64,000 nt of DNA, from contig NZ_JABBJN010000029.1 in the NCBI RefSeq assembly GCF_012928505.1, positions 1 to 64,000 of the forward strand. Direction: 5' to 3'. Source of the stretch: Achromobacter sp. Bel (GTDB lineage: Bacteria; Pseudomonadota; Gammaproteobacteria; Burkholderiales; Burkholderiaceae_B). A model generated the notes under the pieces. The model ran no database searches. It was not told the origin of the DNA and worked only from the letters and a program-made list of their open reading frames with translations. The translations under genes and the position numbers were made by a program. Positions 7,346 to 17,587 of this stretch are shown here, one piece after another; the stretch's first letter is position 1, and each line of letters begins with the position of its first letter.

Positions 7346-8736
7346 CGTGCCACGGCGGGCGTGCCGCCCGCGCCCAGGTCCCAGTACAGCCCGGTCATCA
7401 ACCCCAGCGCCTGGCGCAGCAGTTCCGGCGGCAGGTGTTCATTGGGGGCGTGCTGCGAGCAGCCGGGGTACGAATGCGGTACCCAGATCGTGCGCAGGCC
7501 CAGCACATCCGTGAAAATGTCGTTGGGCAGCGACCCGCCCAGGTTGGGCAGCAAGGCGGTCTTTTCGCCGGACGTGCGTTCCAGCGAATCCACCGCCCAT
7601 TGCACCCAGGCGTCGTCGGGATCGATGCGGGTCGCGCAGAACATGGATTCGCGCGTGAGCGCGATCTTGACCATCGGGAAACCCTGGCGATCCAGGTGCC
7701 GGCGCAGCGCCGGGATCAGGTCGTCGGGGTTCACACCGACCACGAAGCGCAGTTGGCAACGAGCCCACGCACGAGGCGGGATGGCGTTGACGGGCGTTTC
7801 GGGGTTGCCCGTCTTGTAGGCCAGGACTTCGAAGGAACACCAGCCGAATACCCGTTCAGCGGGCGACAGGCCGGGTTCGCCCCATTCCGGTTCGATTTCC
7901 GGGCCGTCCGCGCCGCCGTCCACCTGGCAATCGGCCAGCGCGCGGCGCACCGCGGCCGGCAATTCGGCCGGCACCCATTCCGGGATGCGGATCTGCCCGG
8001 TGGGCGAGACGATCGTGGCGATGGCGTGCGCCAATTGGATGCCGGGGTTGGAGATCAGCCCGCCCCAGTTGCCGGAATGGTGGCCGCCTGCGCGCGCCTC
8101 GATGCTCAGGTCGAAGTTCAGGCTGCCGCGGGCACCCAGGAAGATGGTCGGGCGTTTGGCGGCCAGGCGCGGGCCGTCGGACGCGATCAGCAGGTCGGCG
8201 GCCAGCAGGTCGCGATGCTCGGCGCACAATTCGCGCAGGCCCATCGAGCCGGTCTCTTCGCCCATTTCAATCAGGTACTTGGCGTTGAAGCCGAGCTTGC
8301 CGCGCGTTTCCAGCACCAGCCGCAAGGCCTCCATATTGATGGTGTGCTGGCCCTTGTTGTCGGCGATGCCGCGGCCGTACCAGCGGCCTTCGGCTTCGGT
8401 CAATGCCCAGGGCGACAGGCCGTCCTTCCATTCTTTTTCCAGCCCGCGGATGACGTCGCCATGCCCATAGCCCAGCACGGTGGGCAGGGCGGGGTCTTCG
8501 ATGCGCTCGGCATACAGGAAGGGCGCCAGCGCCTTGGGGTGGGTCAGCGTGCGGCACGTGAATCCCAGGGCTTCGAACGCCGGACGGATCTCGGATTCCA
8601 GGTAGTCGGCCAGCACGGCGGCGCGCTCCGGGTTCTGGCTTTCCGTCGGAAGCGCCAGCCGGCGCGCCAGCAGCGCGCGGAAGGCGCCCGAATCAAAACA
8701 GTGTTCCGCTTGGGCGATGGCTTGCTCACGGGTCAT
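7342..8736 (-). CDS. M20 family metallopeptidase/dipeptidase
   Basis: A 464-residue cytosolic zinc peptidase of the M20/CPG2-like family, expected to hydrolyse small peptides or acylated amino acids. Metal-site motifs are VLGYGHGDVI (first His and acid), WYGRGIADNKGQ (bridging Asp), IEMGEETGSMGL (catalytic and metal Glu) and LIASDGPR. The dimerisation domain contains ARAGGHHSGNWGG. The start ATG overlaps the stop of the upstream ABC ATPase gene (ATGA), so it is translationally coupled. It is the last gene of the peptide ABC operon and plausibly degrades the imported substrate. An upstream in-frame start inside the ATPase gene is less likely. Confidence 0.92.
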   Translation of the reverse strand: MTREQAIAQAEHCFDSGAFRALLARRLALPTESQNPERAAVLADYLESEIRPAFEALGFTCRTLTHPKALAPFLYAERIEDPALPTVLGYGHGDVIRGLEKEWKDGLSPWALTEAEGRWYGRGIADNKGQHTINMEALRLVLETRGKLGFNAKYLIEMGEETGSMGLRELCAEHRDLLAADLLIASDGPRLAAKRPTIFLGARGSLNFDLSIEARAGGHHSGNWGGLISNPGIQLAHAIATIVSPTGQIRIPEWVPAELPAAVRRALADCQVDGGADGPEIEPEWGEPGLSPAERVFGWCSFEVLAYKTGNPETPVNAIPPRAWARCQLRFVVGVNPDDLIPALRRHLDRQGFPMVKIALTRESMFCATRIDPDDAWVQWAVDSLERTSGEKTALLPNLGGSLPNDIFTDVLGLRTIWVPHSYPGCSQHAPNEHLPPELLRQALGLMTGLYWDLGAGGTPAVAR

Positions 8737-9709
8737 GATGGTCGGGCTCCGTCGGGATGAGAGGAAGAGGTTGGGTACAAGTGGCAGGCCACCACGGATT
8801 CGTCGCGCAGCGCCAGCGCCGGGCGCTCGGTCTTGCATTGCGCCATGGCGTGTTGGCAGCGCGGATGGAAGGGGCAGCCCGGCGGCGGATGCAACGGGTC
8901 GGGAAACGACAACCCCAGTCCCATGTCGGGAATGCCAAGCCCGGGCTCCGGCGTCAGCACCGACGCCAGCAACGCCTGCGTGTAGGGATGGCGCGGGTCA
9001 TGGAACAGTTGTGCCGTGGGCGAGGACTCCACGACGCGGCCCAGGTACATCACCGCAACGTGGGTGGCAATGTGTTCCACCACCGCCAGGTTGTGGCTGA
9101 TGAAGACATAGGTCAGGTTGAACTCGCGCCGCAGGTCCATCAGCAGGTTCATGATCTGCGCCTGCACCGAGACGTCCAGCGCCGAGGTGGGCTCGTCGCA
9201 GATGACGATCTCGGGGTGCATGACCAGCGCGCGGGCGATGGCCACGCGTTGCCGCTGGCCGCCGGACAATTGCCCCGGTGTGTTGTGCGCCAGGCGCGGC
9301 GGCAGGCCGACCCGCTCCAGCATCTCGATCGCCTTGTGCAGCTTGGGGTTGGCGATGCCGTGCACTTCCAGCGGCAGCGACACGATGGACGCGATGGACC
9401 GGCGCGGGTTCAAGGACGAGTACGGGTCCTGAAAAATCGGCTGCACCCGGCGCGCCAGCGCGCGGCGGTCCATTTGCCGGATATCCTGGCCGTCCAATTT
9501 GATGGCGCCGTCGGTCGGGGGCGTGAGGCCCAGCAGCATGCGCGCCAGCGTGGATTTGCCGCAGCCCGATTCGCCCACGATGCCCAGCACCGCGCCACGC
9601 TCGACCGCCAGATCCACGCCGTTGACGGCATGCAGCGTGCTGCGCGGCTTGAACATGCCCGCGCGGATCGAAAACTGCCGGCTGACGGCTTCGGCTTGCA
9701 AGAGCGCGC

Positions 9710-9713
<4 letters not shown>
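8733..9713 (-). CDS. Oligopeptide/dipeptide ABC transporter ATP-binding protein (OppF/DppF type)
   Basis: A 326-residue ATPase. Walker A is GIVGESGCGKSTLARMLLGL, the signature is QLSGGQRQRVAIARAL, and Walker B is IVICDEPTSALDVS. The C-terminal oligopeptide-transporter extension holds a Cys motif (GCPFHPRCQHAMAQC) typical of OppD/DppF proteins. ATG 9711-9713 overlaps the preceding ATPase stop by four bases. Together with the genes at 9710-14173 it forms a complete importer. Confidence 0.95.
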
Positions 9714-10699
<986 letters not shown>

Positions 10700-10701
10700 G
10701 G

Positions 10702-11619
10702 TCAGGCCCTCTCCTCAGGCGTCAGCAGTTGGTGCAGCCCGTCGCCGGCCAGGTTGATCGCGAAAATCAGCAGCGCGAGCGCCGAGCCCGGGATGGCGAT
10801 CAGCCAGAACGAGAAGAACATGTAGGCCTTGGCCTCGGAGATCATCAGGCCCCAGGACGGCAACGGCGGCTGCACGCCCAGGCCCAGGAACGACAGCGAC
10901 GCCTCCAGCAGGATGGCGCTGGCGGCTTCCAGCGTGGCGATCACGATCAGCTGCGGCACCACGTTGGGCAGGACCTCGCCCCAGACGATGCGCCAAGTCG
11001 ACGCGCCTGCGGCTTGCGCCGCGGCCACGTATTCCAGCGACCGCACCTGCTGCGTGGCGCTGCGCATGACGACGGCGTAGCGGTCCCACTTGAGCAGGCC
11101 CAGCACCAGGATCACCACCCACAGCGAGCCGCCGACGATGGCCACGGTGGCCAGCGCCACCAGGATGACGGGCATCGACAGCCGGGTCGTGATCAGGAAT
11201 GACACCGCCATGTCGACCTTGCCGCCGAAATAGCCCGCGGCCATGCCCATGGCGGTGCCGATCAGCCCGGATATCAGCGCGACGCTGATGCCGATCAATA
11301 GCGAAATGCGCGCGCCATAGAACAGGCGGGACATATAGTCGCGGCCCAGCTGGTCGGTGCCCAGCGGATGCAGCCAGGTGCCTTTCTCATACCAGACGGG
11401 CGGCGCGGTGCGGTAGGCCAGGTCCTGGAAGTAGGGGTCGTGCGGAGAGATCCAGGGCGCCAGCAGCGCGATCAGCACGATGATGAGCAGGATGCCACCG
11501 CCGGCCAGCAGGGCCTTATTGCGGCGCAGACGGCGCCAGCGCAGGGCGGAGGCGGACAGTTCCAGCGGGGCCGGCGCGGGGGCGCCGGGCGCGGCGGGGG
11601 TGAGGATAGGCGTGTTCAT
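10702..11619 (-). CDS. Peptide ABC transporter permease (DppC/OppC type)
   Basis: A 305-residue inner-membrane permease. An N-terminal cytosolic tail (about 35 residues, WRRLRRNKALLAGGGILL) leads to the first membrane helix, followed by a periplasmic loop (HPLGTDQLGRDYMSRLFYGAR, the DppC hallmark) and a BPD_transp_1 domain with about five helices. The EAA-type coupling motif is AAAQAAGASTWRIVWGEVLPNV. It is separated from its partner permease by one base. Confidence 0.95.
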   Translation of the reverse strand: MNTPILTPAAPGAPAPAPLELSASALRWRRLRRNKALLAGGGILLIIVLIALLAPWISPHDPYFQDLAYRTAPPVWYEKGTWLHPLGTDQLGRDYMSRLFYGARISLLIGISVALISGLIGTAMGMAAGYFGGKVDMAVSFLITTRLSMPVILVALATVAIVGGSLWVVILVLGLLKWDRYAVVMRSATQQVRSLEYVAAAQAAGASTWRIVWGEVLPNVVPQLIVIATLEAASAILLEASLSFLGLGVQPPLPSWGLMISEAKAYMFFSFWLIAIPGSALALLIFAINLAGDGLHQLLTPEERA

Positions 11620-11620
11620 G

Positions 11621-12538
11621 TCAGGACACCCGGATGCGCGGATCCAGCCACGCGTTGGCGATATCGGCGGCCAGCGTCAGCAGCACGTACAGCACGGACA
11701 GCAGCAGCACGATCAGCTGCATGACGGGATAGTCCTTGTACGTGATGCTCTGATAGGCCAGGTAGCCCAGCCCGTCCAGCGCGTAGATGGTTTCGATGAC
11801 GACGGAACCCCCCAGCAGGTACCCCAGTTGCACCGCGGCCAGTGCCACGACCGGCACGATGGCGTTGCGCAGCGCATGCTTGAAGATGATCTTGCGCGCA
11901 GGCAGCCCCTTGGCGCGCGCGGTGCGGATGTAGTCCGCGCCCAGCACTTCGATCATGCCGGCGCGGATCAGCCGCATGAAGGCGGGCGCCACGTAATAGC
12001 CCAGGGCGATGGCCGGCATCACGAAATGCTGCCAGGTGCCGCTGCCCGACACGGGCAGGATACGCAGCGAAATCGAGAACAGCATGATCAGGATCAGCGC
12101 GAAGAAGAAGTTGGGCAGCGCCTGGCCCAGCACCGCGATGGCCAGGCAGATGCGGTCGATCAGGCTACCTTTATAGAGCGCGGCCAGCACGCCCAGCGGA
12201 ATGGAAATCAGCAGCGCGAACCCGAGCGCGCCCATGCCCAGCAGCAAGGTCGTCTTGAGCTTGGACAGGATCAGCGGGCCGGCCTCAGTCTTGAAATACA
12301 CCGACATGCCGAAATCGCCTTGCAGGATGTGCCAGAGCCAGTCGGCGTACTGCACCGCCAGCGGCCGGTCCAGCCCGTAGGTCTTGCGGATCATGTCGAT
12401 GTCCGCCTGGCGCGCGCCTTCGCCCGCCAGGGCCAGGGCCGGGTCGCCGGACAGGTGCAGCAGCAGGAACGCCAGGATCGAAACGGTCAGCGCCACCAGC
12501 GCCGCCAGGCCCAGGCGCCTGATCGTGAAATAAAGCAT
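11621..12538 (-). CDS. Peptide ABC transporter permease (DppB/OppB type)
   Basis: A 305-residue inner-membrane permease beginning MLYFTIRRLGLAALVALTVSILAFLLLHLSGDPA, the classic DppB N-terminus. It has about six membrane helices and the coupling motif YIRTARAKGLPARKIIFKHALRNAIVP. It forms the heterodimeric channel with the DppC-type subunit encoded one base downstream, and is separated from the binding-protein gene by 63 bp. Confidence 0.95.
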   Translation of the reverse strand: MLYFTIRRLGLAALVALTVSILAFLLLHLSGDPALALAGEGARQADIDMIRKTYGLDRPLAVQYADWLWHILQGDFGMSVYFKTEAGPLILSKLKTTLLLGMGALGFALLISIPLGVLAALYKGSLIDRICLAIAVLGQALPNFFFALILIMLFSISLRILPVSGSGTWQHFVMPAIALGYYVAPAFMRLIRAGMIEVLGADYIRTARAKGLPARKIIFKHALRNAIVPVVALAAVQLGYLLGGSVVIETIYALDGLGYLAYQSITYKDYPVMQLIVLLLSVLYVLLTLAADIANAWLDPRIRVS

Positions 12539-12601
12539 AGGACTTCCTCTATCGTTTCACCGCGCCGGGCCGGCGCTGGGCCCGCCCGGCGCAACCCCGC
12601 G

Positions 12602-14173
12602 TCACTTCCAGCTCATGTCCCAGAAGCGCACGAGCTCGTCCGAATAAGGCTTGAAGTTCACGTCCTTGGTGGCGACGTAGTAGGCGGGCAGCGTCCACAG
12701 CGGTACCGCATAGGCCTTCTGCGCGATCAGGTCCAGCGCTTCTTTGTAGGCGGCCTTGCGCGGGGCGGGGTCGATCGTGTGGTCGCCCTTGTTGAGCAAG
12801 TCGCGCACCTGCGCGTCGCGCGTGACGTCGTCGTTGCCGAAGGCGAAGTACACCGGCGTGGAGGCCGAGACGTCGTTGACCAGGTTGGAGCCCCAGGTCT
12901 GGTGCGTCAGCGATGCCTTATTGGCGCGGATCATGTCGCGCATGGCGGCGTATTGCAGGTAATTCAGCTTGGCGCGGATGCCCACCGCCTGCAGGTAGTT
13001 GATGATGGCTTCGGTCTGGTTGCGTTCGCGGTACGCCACGATGTCGATGTCAAAGCCATTGGCATAGCCGGCGTCGGCCAGCAGCTTCTTGGCCAGCGCC
13101 GGGTCGTACTTGTAGGTGGGTGCGCCGTCCTGCGTGCAGCCCACTTGCGACGGCGTGCAGATGGTGTTGATCAGCCCGCCGCCTTCGCCCACGATGTTCT
13201 TCAGCATGGCGTCGCGGTCGATCGCGTGGATGATCGCTTTGCGTACGCGTTCGTCCTTGAGCTGGGGCGCCGGCGTGCCATCCTGGATGTTCATCTGCAT
13301 GAACACGATGCGCATGGTGTTGCCCGTGACCATTTGCAGGTTGGGCATCTGGCCCAGCTGTTCGGCCTGATCCTTGGGCACGCTCATGATCAGGTCTTCG
13401 CCGCCCGAGATCACTTCGGCCATCTGGGTCTGGCGGTCGGGGATGAAGCGGATGACTACCTTGCCGATCTTGGGCTGCGCCTTGGGCGAGTCCTTGAAGT
13501 AGTCGGCGTTGCGTTCCAGCGTGATGGACTTGCCGGGCTGGTAGTCGGTGACCTTGTAGGGGCCCGAGCCGACCGGCTTGGCGTTCATGCCCTTGGGGCC
13601 GACCTCCTGGTAGTACTTGGCCGGGTGGATGGCGGCGGTGGTGGACAGGTATTCCTTGGCGCCGGGGAAGGGCTCCTTGGTGGTCAGGCGCACCTTGTAC
13701 TTGTCGATCTTCTCGACCTTGTCGATCCAGGCCACGTTCTGCTGCGTGACGGCCTTGTTCTTCGGGTCGGCCACGTAGTTCAGCGTGTACACGACCGAGT
13801 CCGCGTCGAACTCCTCGCCGTTATGGAATTTCACGCCTTCGCGCAGTTCGAATTCCATGGTCTTGTCGTCGACCTGCTTCCAACTTTTGGCCAGTTGGCC
13901 CTTGTATTCGTTGGTGACGGGGTCGCGGTACAGCAGCGTGTCCCAGACGTTGGCGGCGATGATGACGCCGATCCGCACGTTATTGAAATACGGGTCCACG
14001 CTTTCCGGCGCCTGGTCGTAGGCCATACGCAGGGTGTCGTCCTTCTTGCCGGCCAGCGCGGGCTGGGAGGCAAGCGTGGCGCAGGCCAGCAGGGCGGCGG
14101 CAAGCGCGTGCAGGGCAGGGGTGCGGCGGGAGGGCAAGGCGGGTGAGACAGGTGTGAAGCGACAATCAGCCAT
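12602..14173 (-). CDS. Peptide ABC transporter substrate-binding protein (SBP_bac_5)
   Basis: A 523-residue periplasmic binding protein of the family 5 extracellular solute-binding proteins (DppA/OppA/NikA fold). The signal peptide ends near ASQPALAGKK, followed by LRMAYDQAPESVDPYF and YKGQLAKSWKQVDDKTMEFELREGVKFHNGEEFDADSVVYTL, characteristic of the family. ATG 14171-14173 was chosen because AGAGGAG lies 8 bases upstream. It is the first structural gene of the importer operon; the GntR gene lies 107 bp further upstream in the same orientation. Confidence 0.95.
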   Translation of the reverse strand: MADCRFTPVSPALPSRRTPALHALAAALLACATLASQPALAGKKDDTLRMAYDQAPESVDPYFNNVRIGVIIAANVWDTLLYRDPVTNEYKGQLAKSWKQVDDKTMEFELREGVKFHNGEEFDADSVVYTLNYVADPKNKAVTQQNVAWIDKVEKIDKYKVRLTTKEPFPGAKEYLSTTAAIHPAKYYQEVGPKGMNAKPVGSGPYKVTDYQPGKSITLERNADYFKDSPKAQPKIGKVVIRFIPDRQTQMAEVISGGEDLIMSVPKDQAEQLGQMPNLQMVTGNTMRIVFMQMNIQDGTPAPQLKDERVRKAIIHAIDRDAMLKNIVGEGGGLINTICTPSQVGCTQDGAPTYKYDPALAKKLLADAGYANGFDIDIVAYRERNQTEAIINYLQAVGIRAKLNYLQYAAMRDMIRANKASLTHQTWGSNLVNDVSASTPVYFAFGNDDVTRDAQVRDLLNKGDHTIDPAPRKAAYKEALDLIAQKAYAVPLWTLPAYYVATKDVNFKPYSDELVRFWDMSWK

Positions 14174-14280
14174 GGTGAAGGCTCCTCTGGAAGGCACTAC
14201 ATGTACTGCGTATCCATCATCTCGCTCCGGGCCGCGCCACCCTGGTTCTTATCGTTGTCGTCCGTGCGCCGGGAAGGGCT

Positions 14281-15075
14281 TCAACCGGAATCGGACGACG
14301 GCGCGGTCGCGGGGGCCTGCCCTGCGTTCAACGTCTTTAGCGCGGCCTCGCACTTGCGCTGCAAGTGCTGCCGCATGATGCCCGCCAGCCGGTCCGCGTC
14401 GCGCGCGTCTAGGGCGTCGGCCATCTCGATGTGTTCCCGCATCGCCAGATCCCATTTCTGGCGGTTTTCGTTCGACACGAAGCGCAGGTTCTGGACGCGC
14501 GCGTTCTGGGCGTCGTACAGCTGCTTGAGCAGGCTGTTGTGCGAGGCCAGGCTGATACGTTCGTGGATGTCGCGGTTGGTGCGGAAGTAGGTGAGCAGGT
14601 CGTGGCGGGCGTGGCTGGCCATCATTTCGTAGGTCAGCGCGCGAATTTCCGCGATCTCGACATCCGTCGCCCGTTCGCAGGCCAACCGGCAGGACATGGC
14701 CTCCAGTCCGCCGATCACTTCGAAGGCTTCGCGGATGTTCGCTTCCGACAGCGCCACCACCTGCGCGCCGCGATTCGGTTCGATCTGGACCAGCCCTTCG
14801 GCGGCCAGCACGCGGAACGCTTCGCGCATCGGGGTGCGGGACACCCCGAGCAGGTCGCACAGTGCGCGTTCGTTCAGGCGGGAACCGGGCGGGAATTCGC
14901 CCTGGATGATGCGTTCGCGAAGTTGGCCTGCCACCGCGCCGGGCAGCGTGCGCCCGTTGCCGGCGGCGCGGGACGCCGGGGGCTGCGCCACGGCGGCGGG
15001 CGTCGCGTCGGAACCCTTGGGGCCAGCATGCGCCGGCCCGGCCAGATTCGGCATCAGGCTAGGATTGCTGCTCAT
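14281..15075 (-). CDS. GntR family regulator, FCD (FadR/VanR) subfamily
   Basis: A 264-residue regulator. After a 40-residue Pro/Ala-rich lead, the winged HTH is at about residues 45-110 (GAVAGQLRERIIQGEFPPGSRLNERALCDLLGVSRTPMREAFRVLAAEGLVQIEPNRGAQV). The helical FCD effector domain follows, with metal-binding-type Asp/His positions (FRTNRDIHERI, MREHIEMADAL). It lies between the peptide importer operon, which it precedes in the same orientation, and the divergent aminotransferase operon. Three GTATAC-core sites in the 201-bp divergent gap are its likely operators. Confidence 0.93.
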   Translation of the reverse strand: MSSNPSLMPNLAGPAHAGPKGSDATPAAVAQPPASRAAGNGRTLPGAVAGQLRERIIQGEFPPGSRLNERALCDLLGVSRTPMREAFRVLAAEGLVQIEPNRGAQVVALSEANIREAFEVIGGLEAMSCRLACERATDVEIAEIRALTYEMMASHARHDLLTYFRTNRDIHERISLASHNSLLKQLYDAQNARVQNLRFVSNENRQKWDLAMREHIEMADALDARDADRLAGIMRQHLQRKCEAALKTLNAGQAPATAPSSDSG

Positions 15076-15086
15076 TTGTATACCAA
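15075..15086. promoter_or_regulatory. Candidate GntR operator 1 (TTTGTATACCAA)
   Basis: A 12-bp sequence with central palindrome GTATAC, directly abutting the GntR start codon. Its reverse complement is identical to the site at 15243-15254. FCD-type GntR proteins commonly bind TNGTATACNA-like sites, so this fits autoregulation. Confidence 0.6.
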
Positions 15087-15138
15087 CTTTTCCCCATATT
15101 TTTCTAGACTATAAACCTGCCGCAAGCGGAACAATCAT

Positions 15139-15150
15139 GGGTGTATACCC
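15139..15150. promoter_or_regulatory. Candidate GntR operator 2 (GGGTGTATACCC)
   Basis: A second GTATAC core (15143-15148) with G/C-rich flanks, midway in the divergent gap. It matches the other two sites only in the TGTATACC core region. Confidence 0.45.
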
Positions 15151-15242
15151 TAGGTTATCGATGTAAAAACAATGGGATAGAGTGGCGCATGCCGCAAGTC
15201 CGCCTGCGCGGCAAACATCGTTCGTCCGTCGCGCGTCTTTCG

Positions 15243-15254
15243 TTGGTATACAAA
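15243..15254. promoter_or_regulatory. Candidate GntR operator 3 (TTGGTATACAAA)
   Basis: An exact inverted copy of site 1, ending 22 bp before the aminotransferase start codon. It is positioned to control the rightward operon. Confidence 0.6.
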
Positions 15255-15276
15255 AAATTCCACTCTGGGGCTACGC

Positions 15277-16473
15277 ATGCTTACCCTGAACTCCCATCCG
15301 TCCGGCCGGCATTTCCTGCAGATTCCGGGGCCGACGAATGTGCCTGATCGCGTGCTGCGGGCCATTGACCAGCCCACCATCGACCACCGCGGGCCGGCGT
15401 TCGGCGCGCTGGGGCTGGCCGTGTTGGCGGGCGTCAAGCAGGTCTTCCAGACGCAATCCCCCGTGGTCATTTTTCCGTCGTCGGGCACCGGCGCGTGGGA
15501 AGCGGCGCTGGTCAATACGCTGTCGGCTGGCGATCGGGTGCTGATGGTGGAAACGGGCCACTTCGCCAGCCTGTGGAAGAAGCTGGCGGGGCGCCTGGGG
15601 CTTGAGGTGGACTACGTGGAAGGCGACTGGCGCCACCCCGTGGACGCCGCCGTGATCGGCGCGCGCCTTGCCGAAGACACGCAGCACCGCATCAAGGCGG
15701 TGTGCGTCGTGCATAACGAAACCTCGACCGGCGTCACCAGCGACATCGCCGCCGTGCGCGCCGCCATCGACCGCGTGGCGCATCCCGCGCTGCTGATGGT
15801 GGACACGATTTCCTCGCTGGGGTCGATCGACTACCGCCACGACGAATGGGGCGTGGACGTGACAGTGGCTGGATCGCAAAAGGGCCTGATGCTGCCGCCG
15901 GGACTGGCGTTCAATGCCGTCAGCGCACGGGCGCTGGCAGCTGCCGACACCGCTCGCCTGCCTCGCGCATACTGGGACTGGCGCGACATGCTCGCCGCCA
16001 ACGCCAACGGCTATTTCCCTTACACGCCGTCGACCAACCTGCTGTATGGGCTGCACGAAGCCCTGGCCATGCTGCAAGCCGAAGGCCTGCCGCGCGTGTT
16101 CGCGCGGCACGAACGCCATGCGCGCGCCACGCGTCTGGCCGTGGCAGGGTGGGGGCTGGAATTGCTGAGCCTGGAGCCGTCCGCGCACAGCCCGGCGTTG
16201 ACCGCTGTGCTGATGCCCGATGGCCATGGCGCGGACGCGTTGCGCAAGATCATCCTGGACCGCTTCGACATGTCGCTGGGCCAGGGCCTGGGCAAGTTGA
16301 CTGACCGCGTCTTCCGCATCGGCCATCTGGGCCACTTCAACGACCTGACCTTGTGCGGCACGCTCGCCGGGGTCGAGATGGGCCTGGCGGCCGCTGGCGT
16401 GCCGCATCGCGCCGGCGGCATGCAGGCCGCGATGGAATTCCTGGCCCGCACGCCTGAAGGCGCCACGGCCTGA
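15277..16473 (+). CDS. Class V PLP aminotransferase (serine-/alanine-glyoxylate aminotransferase type)
   Basis: A 398-residue cytosolic PLP enzyme. The N-terminus GRHFLQIPGPTNVPDRVLRA, the loop FPSSGTGAWEAAL and VVHNETSTGVTSDI match the serine-/alanine-glyoxylate aminotransferase group. The PLP Schiff-base lysine is K202 in VAGSQKGLMLPPG. The enzyme would transaminate a small amino acid with glyoxylate or pyruvate. It is the first gene of the rightward operon, divergent from GntR, and may act on amino acids released from the peptide imported by the opposite arm. Confidence 0.93.
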   Translation: MLTLNSHPSGRHFLQIPGPTNVPDRVLRAIDQPTIDHRGPAFGALGLAVLAGVKQVFQTQSPVVIFPSSGTGAWEAALVNTLSAGDRVLMVETGHFASLWKKLAGRLGLEVDYVEGDWRHPVDAAVIGARLAEDTQHRIKAVCVVHNETSTGVTSDIAAVRAAIDRVAHPALLMVDTISSLGSIDYRHDEWGVDVTVAGSQKGLMLPPGLAFNAVSARALAAADTARLPRAYWDWRDMLAANANGYFPYTPSTNLLYGLHEALAMLQAEGLPRVFARHERHARATRLAVAGWGLELLSLEPSAHSPALTAVLMPDGHGADALRKIILDRFDMSLGQGLGKLTDRVFRIGHLGHFNDLTLCGTLAGVEMGLAAAGVPHRAGGMQAAMEFLARTPEGATA

Positions 16474-16497
16474 CACACCACAATAACGAGGGAAACG

Positions 16498-17553
16498 ATG
16501 AACACGCTTATGCAGCAGGCGATCCAATTCGCCAATGACCACGAATCCACCTGGGACCGCAGCGTCAAGGGCAACTTCGGCGTGCACCTGAATGATCCGC
16601 CGCCCTGGAACCGCCTGCTGGGGCCGATCCACGATCGCGGCCCGGTATCGGGCGTGGTCGTGGTCGACGGCAAGACCGTCGCGTCCTGGGGCGAGCCCGA
16701 GCGCGCTGATCTGACCTTCAGCGTGGCCAAGCTGTATCTGGCGATCCTGGCGGGCGTGGCGCACGACCGCGGCCTGCTGCCCGATGTGGACGAGCCCGTC
16801 GGCAAGCGGGTGCCGGGAATTGGTTTCGACGAAGGCCAGAACGCCGACATCACCTGGCGTCACCTGTTGCAGCAGACGAGCGAATGGGAAGGCGAGCGTT
16901 TCGGCGTGTCGGACCAGGCGGACCGCTATCGCGCCGTCACGTTCGGCGTGCCGCCCGATGGCAAGAAGGGCGACGCGCGCCCCTTGCAGCGCCCCGGCAC
17001 GTACTGGGAATACAACGACGTGCGCATCAACCAGCTGTCCTATGCGCTGCTGCACTTGTTCCGCAAGCCGCTGCCGGACGTGTTCCGCGAAGCCGTCACC
17101 CGGCCCATCGGCGCCAGCGAAGACTGGCAATGGGTGGGCTACGACACCGCCTGGGTCGAGATCGATGGCCAGCGCATGCCGTCGGTACCGGGCGGATCCC
17201 ACTGGGGCGGCGGCATGTCCATCAGCGCGCGCGACCAGGCGCTGATCGGCCAGATGCTGCTGAACGACGGCCAGGCCAATGGCAAACAGATCCTATCGCG
17301 GGAATGGATTCAAGCGATGCGCACGCCCTGCGCCATCGCGCCGTATTACGGCTACCTGATCTGGCTGAACCACGAAGGCCGCGTATTCCCCAGCGTGCCG
17401 GCCAGCAGCTTCTTCGGCGTGGGTGCGGGCAGTTCGTTTACCTGGGTGGAGCCCGAGCGCAAGATGGTGGTGATCGTGCGCTGGCTGAATTCCGCCCATG
17501 CGGACGCACTGTTCGGCAAGATCCTTGCAGCGGTGGACGCGCCACAGGCGTAA
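16498..17553 (+). CDS. Serine hydrolase (beta-lactamase/esterase family)
   Basis: A 351-residue protein of the beta-lactamase-related serine hydrolase family. The SxxK motif is S75-V-A-K78 (DLTFSVAKLYLAIL). The second motif position is occupied by YND (WEYNDVRINQLSYALL), where many relatives have YSN. A conserved HWGGGMSISARDQALIG follows. No signal peptide is seen, so it is likely cytosolic and an esterase, amidase or D-peptidase rather than an antibiotic resistance enzyme. It lies 24 bp after the aminotransferase gene. Confidence 0.88.
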   Translation: MNTLMQQAIQFANDHESTWDRSVKGNFGVHLNDPPPWNRLLGPIHDRGPVSGVVVVDGKTVASWGEPERADLTFSVAKLYLAILAGVAHDRGLLPDVDEPVGKRVPGIGFDEGQNADITWRHLLQQTSEWEGERFGVSDQADRYRAVTFGVPPDGKKGDARPLQRPGTYWEYNDVRINQLSYALLHLFRKPLPDVFREAVTRPIGASEDWQWVGYDTAWVEIDGQRMPSVPGGSHWGGGMSISARDQALIGQMLLNDGQANGKQILSREWIQAMRTPCAIAPYYGYLIWLNHEGRVFPSVPASSFFGVGAGSSFTWVEPERKMVVIVRWLNSAHADALFGKILAAVDAPQA

Positions 17554-17587
17554 CATTCTGACCTCTTACCGACCAAGGAACGAAGCC

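Noticed and set aside
7057..8760. 567-codon open frame on the plus strand opposite the M20 peptidase
   Set aside because: The opposite strand encodes all M20 metal-site motifs. The plus-strand product has no domain and overlaps the LysR gene.
11480..14146. Very long open frame (888 codons) on the plus strand opposite the peptide importer genes
   Set aside because: It is antisense to three genes with clear family motifs. Long opposite-strand frames are expected from strong GC3 bias, and its translation is Arg/Gln/His-rich without domains.
15271..17202. 643-codon open frame on the minus strand opposite the aminotransferase and serine hydrolase
   Set aside because: It covers two genes with intact active-site motifs on the other strand. 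Composition is His/Gln/Arg-rich, typical of shadows.
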